Source: Acidobacteriaceae bacterium (GTDB lineage: Bacteria; Acidobacteriota; Terriglobia; Terriglobales; Acidobacteriaceae). From it: 64,000 nucleotides of DNA. The first letter of the stretch is position 1. Each line of letters opens with the position of its first letter. Below, one piece after another: positions 17,594 through 25,871 of this stretch. A program made the translations under genes and the position numbers. A model generated the notes under the pieces. That model did no database searches. It saw only the letters and a program-made list of their open reading frames with translations, and was not told where the DNA came from. The stretch covers positions 1 through 64,000 of the forward strand of contig JANXUC010000021.1 of the NCBI GenBank assembly GCA_025352065.1. The letters are read 5' to 3'.

Positions 17594-18274
17594 CTATGGC
17601 AAGTCGTCCTCGTCGGGCCATTCTTTTCCACCGCACAATTTCACCGCCTGCTCCAATGCCCGTGCCGCCTTTTTTGCCGCCCCCGAATCTGTGAAAAAGA
17701 AACTGAGGTCGTTTCTAGCAATTTTCGCCTCCCGTTCGTCCGCTTCTTTGTTTCCGGTCGTCTGCGGCGACGTTTTGCGGCGGGTTACAACTAATTTCTT
17801 GCCCGGCTCCACCCGGCTCACGACCTTGAGAACGGCACCACCCGTGGGCTTGCACTGGGCAAACGTCTGAGCCTCAACTGAAGCGGGCGTGGTCAGTTCG
17901 GCCAGGTTCGCATAGAGGGTGAACTCCAGATCTTGCAGGCCGTCCTCGGAATTGGTCCGCTTTCGTGTCTTGAAGATCATCTTGCAGCCGCTAATCTCCG
18001 CAATTTCAGTGCTCTCCTCGACCTGCACAACTTGCCCTTGCAATTTGCATTGGTTCCTCACAACTGCCTTACCGTTCACGTTCCGTCTTAATTGCTCCGC
18101 AACCTCCGCCATGCGCTGCTTACTACCGGGCAATCCGGTCTTCTGGCAGCCAATGTCGGAGTGTTGCCGGGGGGCTATCACCGGCGCCGGGGTTTGCGAA
18201 ACCGCGAAAGGACACCCGGCCATCACAGCCGCAAGCAGTCCGTTTTTAAATGCATGATGTCGGGTTTTTCTCAT
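17594..18274 (-). CDS. Exported protein of unknown function
   Basis: This 226-residue protein begins MRKTRHHAFKNGLLAAVMAG and has a signal-peptide-like core ending near AVSQ-TPA. I chose ATG 18274 for that reason; the open frame extends further upstream but without such features. The mature part has paired cysteines (GCQKTG, NQCKLQG, SGCKMIF, AQCKPTG, KLCGGKE) and alternating strands, with a short C-terminal helix (SGAAKKAARALEQAVKLC) and an acidic end. This could be a small disulfide-bonded beta domain. I do not recognise a family. It lies at the end of a minus-strand run behind a decayed gene and the ParB-like gene. Confidence 0.6.
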   Translation of the reverse strand: MRKTRHHAFKNGLLAAVMAGCPFAVSQTPAPVIAPRQHSDIGCQKTGLPGSKQRMAEVAEQLRRNVNGKAVVRNQCKLQGQVVQVEESTEIAEISGCKMIFKTRKRTNSEDGLQDLEFTLYANLAELTTPASVEAQTFAQCKPTGGAVLKVVSRVEPGKKLVVTRRKTSPQTTGNKEADEREAKIARNDLSFFFTDSGAAKKAARALEQAVKLCGGKEWPDEDDLP

Positions 18275-18352
18275 CAGAAGGCGGCGTCCGCGATTCAATA
18301 TCCGGCGCTCACGCGCGAAGTCTAACAGATCTAGGCCGTGAGGAATGCAACA

Positions 18353-18662
18353 GACCCTTGCTGCTAATCTTGAGACCCGTCTCGGCGGGCACACCCGCGC
18401 CTGCCGCATAAAGCAAATTCAACGTGCCCGACGCTGCCGCCGTGTGATTCCCGGCAGGCTCGGCCTGCAAACGGAATGTCTGATTCACTGGAACGCTCGC
18501 GTTGGAGACCGCAGCGATGAAATCCCGCGGATTTGAGTTGAATCCCTTGAGGGCGGTCGCCGTTCCGGTTGCCGGAGACACCAGCGTTCCGCGGGCGTGA
18601 TGTTGCCAATGCCCACCTTCGCCGTAACCCCTGTTCCCGTTTGGAACAGAACCGAGTTCCCA
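18353..18662 (-). pseudogene. Fragment of a long surface repeat protein (S74/endosialidase-chaperone-associated type)
   Basis: Two frames on the minus strand carry consecutive pieces of one domain. The first reads NSVLFQTGTGVTAKVGIGNI followed by TPA. After a frame change near 18590-18600 the second reads GTLVSPATGTATALKGFNSN, then VPVNQTFRLQAEPAGNHTAA and SGTLNLLYAAGAGVPAETGL. I recognise this as the stalk region of large acidobacterial surface proteins that often end in an S74 intramolecular chaperone. Neither the start of the protein nor the chaperone end is present. It is a frameshifted remnant without a ribosome binding site. Confidence 0.5.
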
Positions 18663-18709
18663 GTAGGAACGCATCTGGGTCAGAATCTCTTTGAGCGGAT
18701 GGCGGTATT

Positions 18710-19645
18710 TCATAAAAATTTCATCTCCGTCTGAGAATGTGGGCTACTTAATAAATCCTGGCCAATCAAAACAACCGTGTGTTGAAGCCGACCGACCCGC
18801 ACCACAACCGATCCGGGTTGCCGCTCCTCTCGTTCCTGTAAAGCATGGAGGACCGTGGCAATTTCGGGGGTGGTCTTATCGTGACCGGGCGCAGGGATAG
18901 CCTGTCGGATCACTCTGCTAATTTCGCGGTCCTCGATGTAACCGGCAAACTCCTCCACCTGGTGAGCCTTCGGCAACTTACAAAACTGCAGTGCGCGGTT
19001 GATTGTCAGAGTCCCGTTTTGCAACGCTTCAACTACTCTCGGGTGGGCATTCTCGAGGATCATCTTGACGTTGCTGACATTGCGGTCGCTAACCCCAGCG
19101 GTGCGGGCAATCTCCCGCCGCACGTTAATATGCTGAGCCTCGGGCAATTTTGCCCAACCCTTGTACTTGCTCCCATCGCGCATGTGGTTGAACGCCTTCT
19201 GTTGGAGAGTGGACTCCAGCGTTAGCGCCAAACAGATGCGGATAAACGGATTCCATCCGTGCCGGGGTAGATGGTGTGCGACTATGAACGTTAAGGACTC
19301 GTCGTCGCTGAGTGGATATTCAAGGCAATCAATCTCGTCCTTACCCTCGAACACCGCTAACCGCCAGCGCCCAATTCCACAAAGAATAGTCCCCTCCACT
19401 GTGATAAGAATCGGCTCCGGGAAATACTGGTTCTTCGAGCGAGCTGCTGTGCTGAGTTCATCGATCACACCGATGGCGCCCAGTTCCTGCAAAGCTGGAT
19501 GCAGCCGCAGTTGTTCGAGCCGACGAACGACGGGACGCCACTCTCGCGGGACCATTGTGGTCGGATGGAAAGGCGGCGCCGGAACTGCAAAGATACCTGT
19601 AATGTTTGAGGTGGCAATCGGCGAGAAACCGGGGCCAGCGCTCAT
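18710..19645 (-). CDS. ParB-like DNA-binding protein
   Basis: This 311-residue protein has the two-part layout of the ParB/Spo0J family. An N-terminal ParB/Srx-like fold includes ILITVEGTILCGIGRWRLAV, where GIGRWR takes the place of the GERR-type nucleotide motif, and then DDESLTFIVAHHLPRHGWNP. A central HTH/KorB-like region follows (IARTAGVSDRNVSNVKMILE, then NGTLTINRALQFCKLPKAHQ). The C-terminal dimerisation part is short. ATG 19645 is preferred because it overlaps the upstream TGA as ATGA; a GTG at 19654 is the longer option. Coupling to the AlpA-like gene suggests joint expression. There is no parA gene nearby, so a role in regulation or plasmid/element maintenance is more likely than chromosome partition. 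Confidence 0.8.
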   Translation of the reverse strand: MSAGPGFSPIATSNITGIFAVPAPPFHPTTMVPREWRPVVRRLEQLRLHPALQELGAIGVIDELSTAARSKNQYFPEPILITVEGTILCGIGRWRLAVFEGKDEIDCLEYPLSDDESLTFIVAHHLPRHGWNPFIRICLALTLESTLQQKAFNHMRDGSKYKGWAKLPEAQHINVRREIARTAGVSDRNVSNVKMILENAHPRVVEALQNGTLTINRALQFCKLPKAHQVEEFAGYIEDREISRVIRQAIPAPGHDKTTPEIATVLHALQEREERQPGSVVVRVGRLQHTVVLIGQDLLSSPHSQTEMKFL

Positions 19646-20073
19646 CGCGAGCACCGATTTCGCGCCGCTTCGAGCCTTGCGACCAAATCACGAATTTCGT
19701 GGTCTGTCTTGCCTGCGATCCGCGCCCCATTGATTGCGGCAACTTCACTAGCAGGCCACCCCACAGAGCGTGCTCCTAAGCTTACGGGATGCGTCCAAAG
19801 CCCCTGGGAGATGCGCAGGTATATCGTAGATCGTGAGTAGCCCGTTTCCGCCTTGACTCCCGGTAAACGCAGGATCGTTTGCCTTCTGCGATCCATATCC
19901 ATTGGAGCCGCAGAGTGCTCTTGTAGTCCGTGTAGCGACACGTCGCCACCACCCCGGATATTGTCTGCTGAAGGATTCGTAGGTTCGGGCAGGCTTGAAC
20001 CTGTGCGACTGCCTTCTCCGGGTGAGGTCGCGAAATATTCGTGTTGCGCAATTGTGCGAATCGACCTTGTCAT
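19642..20073 (-). CDS. AlpA-like excisionase/transcriptional regulator
   Basis: The C-terminal 85 residues form a winged-helix of the AlpA type: ILRLPGVKAETGYSRSTIYL, then GLWTHPVSLGARSVGWPASE and VAAINGARIAGKTDHEIRDL. The pattern V/I-G-W-x-x-S-E-V is diagnostic. Such proteins come from phages and integrative elements and control integrase or excision genes. The frame gives 143 residues from ATG 20073; the N-terminal 57 residues are low in hydrophobic core and could be untranslated, with ATG 19902 giving a normal-length AlpA of about 86 residues. The gene overlaps the ParB-like gene by 4 bases. An 18-base palindrome lies immediately upstream of the first ATG. I saw no integrase within the window. 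Confidence 0.78.
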   Translation of the reverse strand: MTRSIRTIAQHEYFATSPGEGSRTGSSLPEPTNPSADNIRGGGDVSLHGLQEHSAAPMDMDRRRQTILRLPGVKAETGYSRSTIYLRISQGLWTHPVSLGARSVGWPASEVAAINGARIAGKTDHEIRDLVARLEAARNRCSR

Positions 20074-20074
20074 A

Positions 20075-20092
20075 CCTCGTTCTTAGACGAGG
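20075..20092. promoter_or_regulatory. Palindrome upstream of the AlpA-like gene, possible operator
   Basis: CCTCGT (20075-20080) and ACGAGG (20087-20092) form a perfect 6-base inverted repeat with a 6-base spacer, ending one base before the start codon of the AlpA-like gene (if ATG 20073 is used). The position suits autoregulation by the AlpA-like or ParB-like product, or a leader hairpin. No experimental support. Confidence 0.35.
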
Positions 20093-20205
20093 CTATACTT
20101 CTTGGGAAGGCTTGGGCTGTCCGCAAAATCAGGTGCGGACATTCCACGACTAGGCGCTTCGCGACATACGCGGAAAAACCGTAAGACGACATTTTTTGTC
20201 CGGAA

Positions 20206-21135
20206 TCAATTCCGGACAGCCGGACGGCCTAGTTTGCTGGCGCAGCGAGAGAGCAACCTCCGCATTCCACGACAATGATCGGGATCGACAAAACGCACGA
20301 GCTGAGTCCAAGTTTTAACCGGTCCCTGCTTTGAATTCGAGTTGTAGCTATTGAATAGCTTCAAATCCTTTGAAAACTTGTCCTCCAAGTACCTAGTAGG
20401 CCGCAGGTAGCCCTTCCCATCCAATTTGGTTGCGATCTGCAGCAGTTGCTCGTGGGAAACCTTTATGCCACGCCGAAGAGTGGCTTCTTGCCATAGTCGT
20501 CCCGCAAAAACCACAAAATCTGGTGATAACTTGGAAGCTCGTCCCGGCTTACTGGCTTCAGACCTAGTAATAGACGGAGGTATTTCCTTCGGGACGGTCG
20601 AGGTCCTGACCTGCCTTGCTAAACGGTATCCGCACGCTGCGGCATCGGCTTCGAGCTTGCCCGACCAGCGGTTAGAAAGTTGACCTATGCGAAGGCTGAA
20701 GCTCTTCAGCGCTGGCTGGTTCATGGGTTCGCCTCTTTGCCGCGCGAAATTGGCAACGAAATGCTCAACGCCCGATTGTTGGGCAGCAAACATCTGCCGG
20801 ATTGGCCCATCACGAACCCATTGAATGAACGCCGGAGACACCGAGCGGTTCTGCTCTATCCATGTATCGCAGTAGGCCGCGTATAGCCGTTCAGCAAGTT
20901 CATTGATCAACGTCTCTAGGAAGGCGAGGTAACGCGACAAATACTCTCCACTTCGAGTCGTCTCATGCTCGATCTTGCTCTTAGCTTCGCGAATCCGCGA
21001 GCCCATCTCCTCCGTGAGATCGCCAATCCTGGGTGACAAGAGGCGCCAGTCTACCTCATTGAACCGTGGCGCTTGGTCAGTTTGTCGGCGATCATCCGGA
21101 GTGATAGCGGAATCAGGTGTGTCCGAGGTATTCAT
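20206..21135 (-). CDS. Unknown protein of the AlpA/ParB-like cassette
   Basis: This 309-residue soluble protein begins MNTSDTPDSAITPDDRRQTD from ATG 21135; a longer frame extends 22 codons upstream. A charged, helical N-terminal half (about 30-180) includes EEMGSRIREAKSKIEHETTR and YLAFLETLINELAERLYAAY. A basic linker (about 190-225) and a C-terminal part follow (SPDFVVFAGRLWQEATLRRG, then KVSHEQLLQIATKLDGKGYL). The last part could be a helix-turn-helix. There are no membrane segments, signal peptide or catalytic motif that I recognise. It reads in the same direction as the AlpA-like and ParB-like genes, 132 bases upstream. Context suggests a mobile-element or maintenance function. Confidence 0.6.
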   Translation of the reverse strand: MNTSDTPDSAITPDDRRQTDQAPRFNEVDWRLLSPRIGDLTEEMGSRIREAKSKIEHETTRSGEYLSRYLAFLETLINELAERLYAAYCDTWIEQNRSVSPAFIQWVRDGPIRQMFAAQQSGVEHFVANFARQRGEPMNQPALKSFSLRIGQLSNRWSGKLEADAAACGYRLARQVRTSTVPKEIPPSITRSEASKPGRASKLSPDFVVFAGRLWQEATLRRGIKVSHEQLLQIATKLDGKGYLRPTRYLEDKFSKDLKLFNSYNSNSKQGPVKTWTQLVRFVDPDHCRGMRRLLSRCASKLGRPAVRN

Positions 21136-21201
21136 TTCGTTGGCTTTCTCACCACCATCGCGCGAGTAAGCTACTCGATCATCGTCGGCCCCAAGTCGCA
21201 A

Positions 21202-21849
21202 ACGAGTGGATAGCCCGTAATCTTACTAGAGCCGAGGAGAAAGTAGCCTACTCAAGCGGAGACACCGCGAGAATTTGCTGGTTGTTTTGTGGGTCCAATC
21301 GAAGGCGAAAATGGTAAAGTTATTGTTTTTATGAGGATAGAACTAGAAACTGGCGGAGCAGGCAGTCAGATGCTAACCCTTCTCCAAGCGAAGACTTCCC
21401 TGCTAACAGGGACAAATACAGGGAATTATCAAATTCTGGACGCGAAATCTGTTCCCCAATTCTCCGGAACCCCAGATTTTCGCATAGAAATCGTGATTCA
21501 GACGCAAATCAAAACAGGCAAGTATCAGGGGCGCAGCAGGGAATTGAATTCCCTGAAAGCGGCCTGGTGCGCCGATTTGTCGGATAGCTAATCTCAAAGA
21601 ACATGGACCGAGCGGGGCCAAGGAGAGATTTTGTTTCGCTTGCCAGTGATATGGTTTCTCAGCGAAGCTTAACCCAGCAGCACCAGACTCCGGTTTGTCT
21701 AAGAACCAATCTAGTCTGGTCAACGCCACAGACCGCGATGGGCATGCAAGTCGAAGCCAGAACAAGAGTACCGTTACCTACACCCGGCTTGTTTCAAAAG
21801 CTTTTGTTCCGCAGAGTTTCTCGGCTATGATCGTCCGGAGTTGCAGACC
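21202..21849. other. Stretch without a supported gene
   Basis: This 650-base region separates the minus-strand cassette from the plus-strand metalloprotease gene. A 100-codon open frame at 21289-21591 and a 120-codon antisense one exist, but neither shows a recognisable domain, signal sequence or good ribosome binding site. It must contain promoters for the two diverging transcripts, which I could not place with confidence. Confidence 0.35.
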
Positions 21850-23682
21850 ATGAATCTTCGCTATAAATCCGTTCTCCTGCTTGTTTCGTGTGCGGTGGCG
21901 TTGAACGTTGCCCGGCCCGCTGCTGCGGCGGAACCACAATGGGTCGAGATCCAATCCCCGCATTTTTCGGTCGTTACGGATGCCGGTGAAAAGCGTGGCC
22001 GCGAAGTCGCCATGCGCTTCGAGCAGATGCGTGCGGTCTTCGGCACCCTCTTGTCGAAAGTCAATGTTAATATCCCAGTACCGCTGCAAATTGTGGCTTT
22101 TCGCAACACCAAGGAATTTCGCCAGGTAGCGCCGCTGTGGAACGGTAAACCTGTCGAGCTCGATGGATTATTTCAGGGCGGTGAGGACCGCAGCTTCATC
22201 ATGCTCGACATGTCCACGGAGAGTCCCTGGTCCGTTGTCTTTCACGAATATGCCCACCAGCTTATGAGCGGTGTGCTCACGGCCCGAGTCGACCCGTGGT
22301 TTGAGGAAGGATTCGCTGAATACTTTTCCAGTATTGAAGTCGACGGCAAGGAGGCGCGGGTGGGGAAGTTCCCGGACTCCACCTATCACATATTGCAGCA
22401 ACAAGGGCTGGTCAAGGTCGCAGATCTGTTCAGGGTCCAGCAGAATTCCTCCACCTATAACGAGAGCGGCGATCACCGAACGACTTTCTACGCGGAATCC
22501 AGCTTGGTGATGCACTATCTATACGACAAAACCCTGGTGCCCAAGCTCTCTGACTATTTCGCGTGGAAGATCGAAAGGGGCGCCCCGGTTGAAGAGGCCC
22601 TCGTGAAGAGTTTTGGCATGAATTCGACCCAGTTCGATAAAGCTTTGCGGGAATACCTGAATGAGGGCCGGTACCGATACTATGCGCTACCGACACCCAC
22701 CAGTATTGTCAGCAAGGACTACCTGGCGAAGCCGCTCAGTGCGACTGACAGCAGCGCCGTGATGGCTGACATTCACCTGCATTCCCGGGACTACCGAGAG
22801 AAAGCAATCGCCGAATTTCAGGCGATTCTCAAGACCGAACCAAACAACCCGGCCGCCTGCCGTGGCCTGGGTTACGCTTACTTGCAGAAACAGGATTTTA
22901 CGCAAGCTGGGGACTATTTTAAGCGAGCGGCACAGGCGGATTCGAAGGATCCCCGAGTGCATTACTATTCGGCCATGTTGATGAGCCGGCAGAGCGGGCT
23001 CAAGGGCAACTCCAATCTTCCGGAGATGACGAAAGAGTTACAGACCGCGATAGCCCTCGACCCGAATTTCGCGGACCCCTACATGTTATTGTCGTTCGCT
23101 CAGATGCAAGCAGGAGATGCTACAGCAGCACTCGCCAGCATACAGAAGGCCGTCGCGCTCAGCCCCCGCAATGACAATTACCAGTTCAATCTCGCGCAGA
23201 TGTACTTGTCGAACCGCAAGACGGACGAAGCGGTTGCCATTTTGCTCACGTTGCAGAAAAGTGGGAGCCCGGAGATCGCTTCGCGCGCGGGAATTTCGCT
23301 GGGGCAAGCGCTCGAATACCGGGACGCGATCAAGGCGTCGGGTGCCAACCCTCCGCAAGATGATCACGAGCTCAGAACCCGCGGGGCGACGCCTGTCGAA
23401 ACACCGATTTCGGGAGCGGCAACAACAATCGTCGTCAACAAATCCCCGGTGAGATTCTTGAAAGGCGTGATCAAAGCGGTCGAGTGTTCCTCCCCGACGT
23501 CAGCGACACTCATGGTCGTTGCAGGAACGAAATCCTGGGAGATGCAAGTTGCCGATCGCAAGCATGTGCCGCTCATCGGGACCGATGAGTTTTCCTGCTC
23601 CTGGAACCGGCAAAAAGTAGCACTCAACTACCGGCCCACCGGCAACCTGGCGGGCAGTGTGGTCTCGATCGAGATTCAATGA
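21850..23682 (+). CDS. Exported HExxH metalloprotease with TPR repeats
   Basis: The protein has 610 residues from ATG 21850. A signal peptide occupies about residues 1-27, ending ARPAAAA-EPQ. The domain at about 30-250 resembles the DUF1570/peptidase-MA-like gluzincins: zinc motif H132-E-Y-A-H136, and WFEEGFAEYFS at 150-160, whose E152 or E153 would be the third zinc ligand. The rest is TPR-rich, with a repeat start at NNPAACRGLGYAYLQKQDF and others such as NYQFNLAQMYLSNRKTDEAV. The C-terminal 100 residues form a small beta domain (INSERT-free strand pattern around SPTSATLMVVAGTKSWEMQV). It is followed after 16 bases by another exported TPR protein and is probably in the same operon. The substrate is unknown. 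The intact zinc site argues for activity. Confidence 0.85.
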   Translation: MNLRYKSVLLLVSCAVALNVARPAAAAEPQWVEIQSPHFSVVTDAGEKRGREVAMRFEQMRAVFGTLLSKVNVNIPVPLQIVAFRNTKEFRQVAPLWNGKPVELDGLFQGGEDRSFIMLDMSTESPWSVVFHEYAHQLMSGVLTARVDPWFEEGFAEYFSSIEVDGKEARVGKFPDSTYHILQQQGLVKVADLFRVQQNSSTYNESGDHRTTFYAESSLVMHYLYDKTLVPKLSDYFAWKIERGAPVEEALVKSFGMNSTQFDKALREYLNEGRYRYYALPTPTSIVSKDYLAKPLSATDSSAVMADIHLHSRDYREKAIAEFQAILKTEPNNPAACRGLGYAYLQKQDFTQAGDYFKRAAQADSKDPRVHYYSAMLMSRQSGLKGNSNLPEMTKELQTAIALDPNFADPYMLLSFAQMQAGDATAALASIQKAVALSPRNDNYQFNLAQMYLSNRKTDEAVAILLTLQKSGSPEIASRAGISLGQALEYRDAIKASGANPPQDDHELRTRGATPVETPISGAATTIVVNKSPVRFLKGVIKAVECSSPTSATLMVVAGTKSWEMQVADRKHVPLIGTDEFSCSWNRQKVALNYRPTGNLAGSVVSIEIQ

Positions 23683-23698
23683 AGGGAATCCTAAGACC

Positions 23699-25018
23699 TT
23701 GAGAATACGTGCTCGAAGTATCCTCCTCGCGCTCCTTGTGCTAAGCGTCGCTGCGTGTCTCGCTTCGGCGCAGCGATCGAGCCTCGATACTTGGATCGGC
23801 AACGAAAACGCTGCTGCCGCCGCGACTAGGCAGGCACACTTTGCCGTTGCCGAAAAGCTGTTGCTTGCCAACCAGAAACTTGCTGCAACGTTCCCCCCGA
23901 AAGATGCGCGGCTGCCTCGCACGATTCTCGACCTCGCTCAGGTCTACCGAGCTGAAGGCAGATACTCCGAGGCTTTGCCCCTGTACGAACAGGCAGTGCA
24001 ACTTTACACCGCCCTCTACGGCGCGGAGTCCGTCGAACTCGCTGAGACGCTAAACGGAGAGGGCGAACTCTACAAGAGTCTCAATGACTACCCTCACGCC
24101 GAGCCGCTTCTCGTGAAGTCTCTAGCGCTACGGCAAAAACTGCTGCCGCCGGATGGCCTCGAGGCCGCGGAAACCAAGAATGATTTAGGCGAGGTCTACA
24201 CGGCGACGCAGGCCTATGCCAAAGCCGAGCCCTTGCTGCTGGATGCTTTGGCCGTCCGGAACAAGGCCAAGCCGGAGAGCGTCGAGGTCGCGTATTCCCT
24301 GGAAGCCTTGGGAACCTTATACAGTAGAATCGGCCGCGCTTCGCAGGCTGAACGGTCGATCCGCGAGGCTGTTGGCATTCTTGGAAAAACGGTAGGCGGG
24401 GAGCACCCGGACTACGCCAACGCTCTGGAAAGTTTGGCGTTGAGCTACATGGTCCAGAAAGACTTCGCCACCGCTGATCCGCTCTTGGAGCGGGTCTTGG
24501 AAATCCGCAAGACGGTTTTTGGACCCCAACATCGTGACGTCGCTACTTCCCTGGAGACTCTTGCAACACTTAGAAAATCGCAGCACCGACTGCCGGAGGC
24601 AGCAGCACTCTTAGAGCAATCCATCGCAATGTGGGAAAGGATTCTTGGACCCGACAACCCGGATTTGGCCGCGGATCTCGTGAACTTGAGCGCCATCTAC
24701 CAAGTCAGCGATCCCCGGAAGGCGGAACCGCTGTTGCTGCGCGCAATCACCTTAGATGAGAGAGCCCTTGGCCCGGAAAGCCCGGAAGTGGGCGCGGACT
24801 TGAGCAGTCTCGGATTTCTCTATGTCCAACTCAAACGGAATGAGGAGGCAGAGAAGGCCTACAAGAGGGCTTTAACTATCGAGATCAAGGCCTCTGGGGA
24901 ATCGGACCCTGCAGTCCGGAATACCAAGATTGGCTATATCACGGCGCTACGAAACATGGGCCGCACCGAAGAAGCCCGAAAAACTGAAGGGCAGTTAGCG
25001 GCCACTCCATCAAAATAA
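23699..25018 (+). CDS. Exported TPR protein (kinesin-light-chain-like repeats)
   Basis: The product has 439 residues if translation starts at TTG 23699, which is preceded by AAGGGA; a GTG at 23657 would overlap the upstream gene. The N-terminus (LRIRARSILLALLVLSVAAC, then LASAQ) fits either a lipoprotein signal (VAAC box) or a normal signal peptide cut after ASA. The rest is a run of long TPRs of the TPR_10/TPR_12 type, each about 42 residues, with recurring units such as YSEALPLYEQAVQLYTALYG and DFATADPLLERVLEIRKTVF. Such repeats act as protein-binding scaffolds. The 16-base gap to the metalloprotease gene suggests co-transcription and a functional link, possibly as an adaptor. There is no catalytic domain. 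Confidence 0.8.
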   Translation: MRIRARSILLALLVLSVAACLASAQRSSLDTWIGNENAAAAATRQAHFAVAEKLLLANQKLAATFPPKDARLPRTILDLAQVYRAEGRYSEALPLYEQAVQLYTALYGAESVELAETLNGEGELYKSLNDYPHAEPLLVKSLALRQKLLPPDGLEAAETKNDLGEVYTATQAYAKAEPLLLDALAVRNKAKPESVEVAYSLEALGTLYSRIGRASQAERSIREAVGILGKTVGGEHPDYANALESLALSYMVQKDFATADPLLERVLEIRKTVFGPQHRDVATSLETLATLRKSQHRLPEAAALLEQSIAMWERILGPDNPDLAADLVNLSAIYQVSDPRKAEPLLLRAITLDERALGPESPEVGADLSSLGFLYVQLKRNEEAEKAYKRALTIEIKASGESDPAVRNTKIGYITALRNMGRTEEARKTEGQLAATPSK

Positions 25019-25139
25019 AGCGCCCCGAGTCAGAAATAGTTAGCAAGTCACTTGCTTTCAGCAGGCGGACGATAGAGAGAGGATTTGGACCTCCGGTGCC
25101 AGGGTCAAACCAGGTCCTTCGGACGCAGCACCGCGTAAG

Positions 25140-25708
25140 ACTTTGCGAGAAATAGCAGGCTTCTATTCAGACGTGCTCAACGGTGAAAAGGCAAACCACT
25201 ACTTGAAAGATATCGAATTAGGAAAGGTGCTTAAGAAATTTTCGGACAAAACAAGGCACAAGATTGATTTGCTCGGGTTTGATGCTTGTCTAATGGGCCT
25301 CGCCGAGATCTGTCACGTAGCCCGTATGTGATTTACAATCGCGATTCCGATATAGCGAAGTCGCAGCAGGCCAGCGGCCTTAGTCTCTATTTTCCCGATA
25401 AGATCGCTTCAGAGGCTACGTTGCTGGAAGGGCAGAGTCAGCTTGGCCTTAGACTGTATGCTCCCCTTCACAGAGAGTTCTCGGTCGGTGATCGCAAATT
25501 TCCACCCAATAGCGGAAAGTTCCCGCCCAATAGCGGCGAATTCGCGCCTAACCGTCAAAAACCTGAGCCGCAGATCAAGGCGTGGGAGATTCTCTGGGAT
25601 CACTACATTGCCCTCCAGTTCAACAAAGATACTGGTTGGGCTGATTTTGTGAGGGAGTTCGTGGAATTGACGGCGGAAGCCGACAATCGGGAAGAAAACT
25701 CTCCTTAA
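25140..25708 (+). pseudogene. Clostripain-like (C11) cysteine peptidase, broken
   Basis: Two frames hold matching pieces. The first (about 25140-25331) includes KIDLLGFDACLMGLAEICH; the D-A-C-L-M motif carries the catalytic cysteine of C11 peptidases. The second frame (about 25330-25708) has ASGLSLYFPDK and KDTGWADFVREFVE, like the C-terminal half of family members. The N-terminal half with the catalytic histidine is missing, and the region between the pieces is shortened with a frame change near 25325. A short in-frame repeat of 21 bases (KFPPNSG, KFPPNSG, EFAPN) lies at 25498-25550. The gene cannot give an active peptidase. Confidence 0.65.
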
Positions 25709-25762
25709 CGACCAAATGATGAAAAAGCCGCCCAGTAGTAGGGATGGGAGGTTCGTTTTTGA

Positions 25763-25842
25763 GGCGGGTGGCTCAGCCTTTGACCTCGCTGTCCCAATCT
25801 GGGAAAAGGGTGCCCCACCCTTCGTTTTTTGAAGGGTGGGAA
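25763..25842 (+). repeat. REP-type palindromic element, copy 1
   Basis: The element starts with GGCGGGTGGCTCAGCCTTTG and ends in a perfect 10-base hairpin, CCCACCCTTC / GAAGGGTGGG (25814-25840), with a 7-base loop. It stands just upstream of a REP-associated transposase. Four related elements occur at 26454, 28475, 45409 and 45587. Confidence 0.85.
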
Positions 25843-25871
25843 TAAACACCCTTGGGCCTATACTCTCAATC

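Noticed and set aside
18710-21135. Complete prophage or integrative element
   Set aside because: AlpA-like and ParB-like genes are present, but there is no integrase, terminase, capsid or relaxase, and no att-like direct repeats were found.
21289-21591. 100-codon frame ending LNSLKAAWCADLSDS
   Set aside because: No domain, no start signal and no conservation that I can recall; kept as unassigned sequence.
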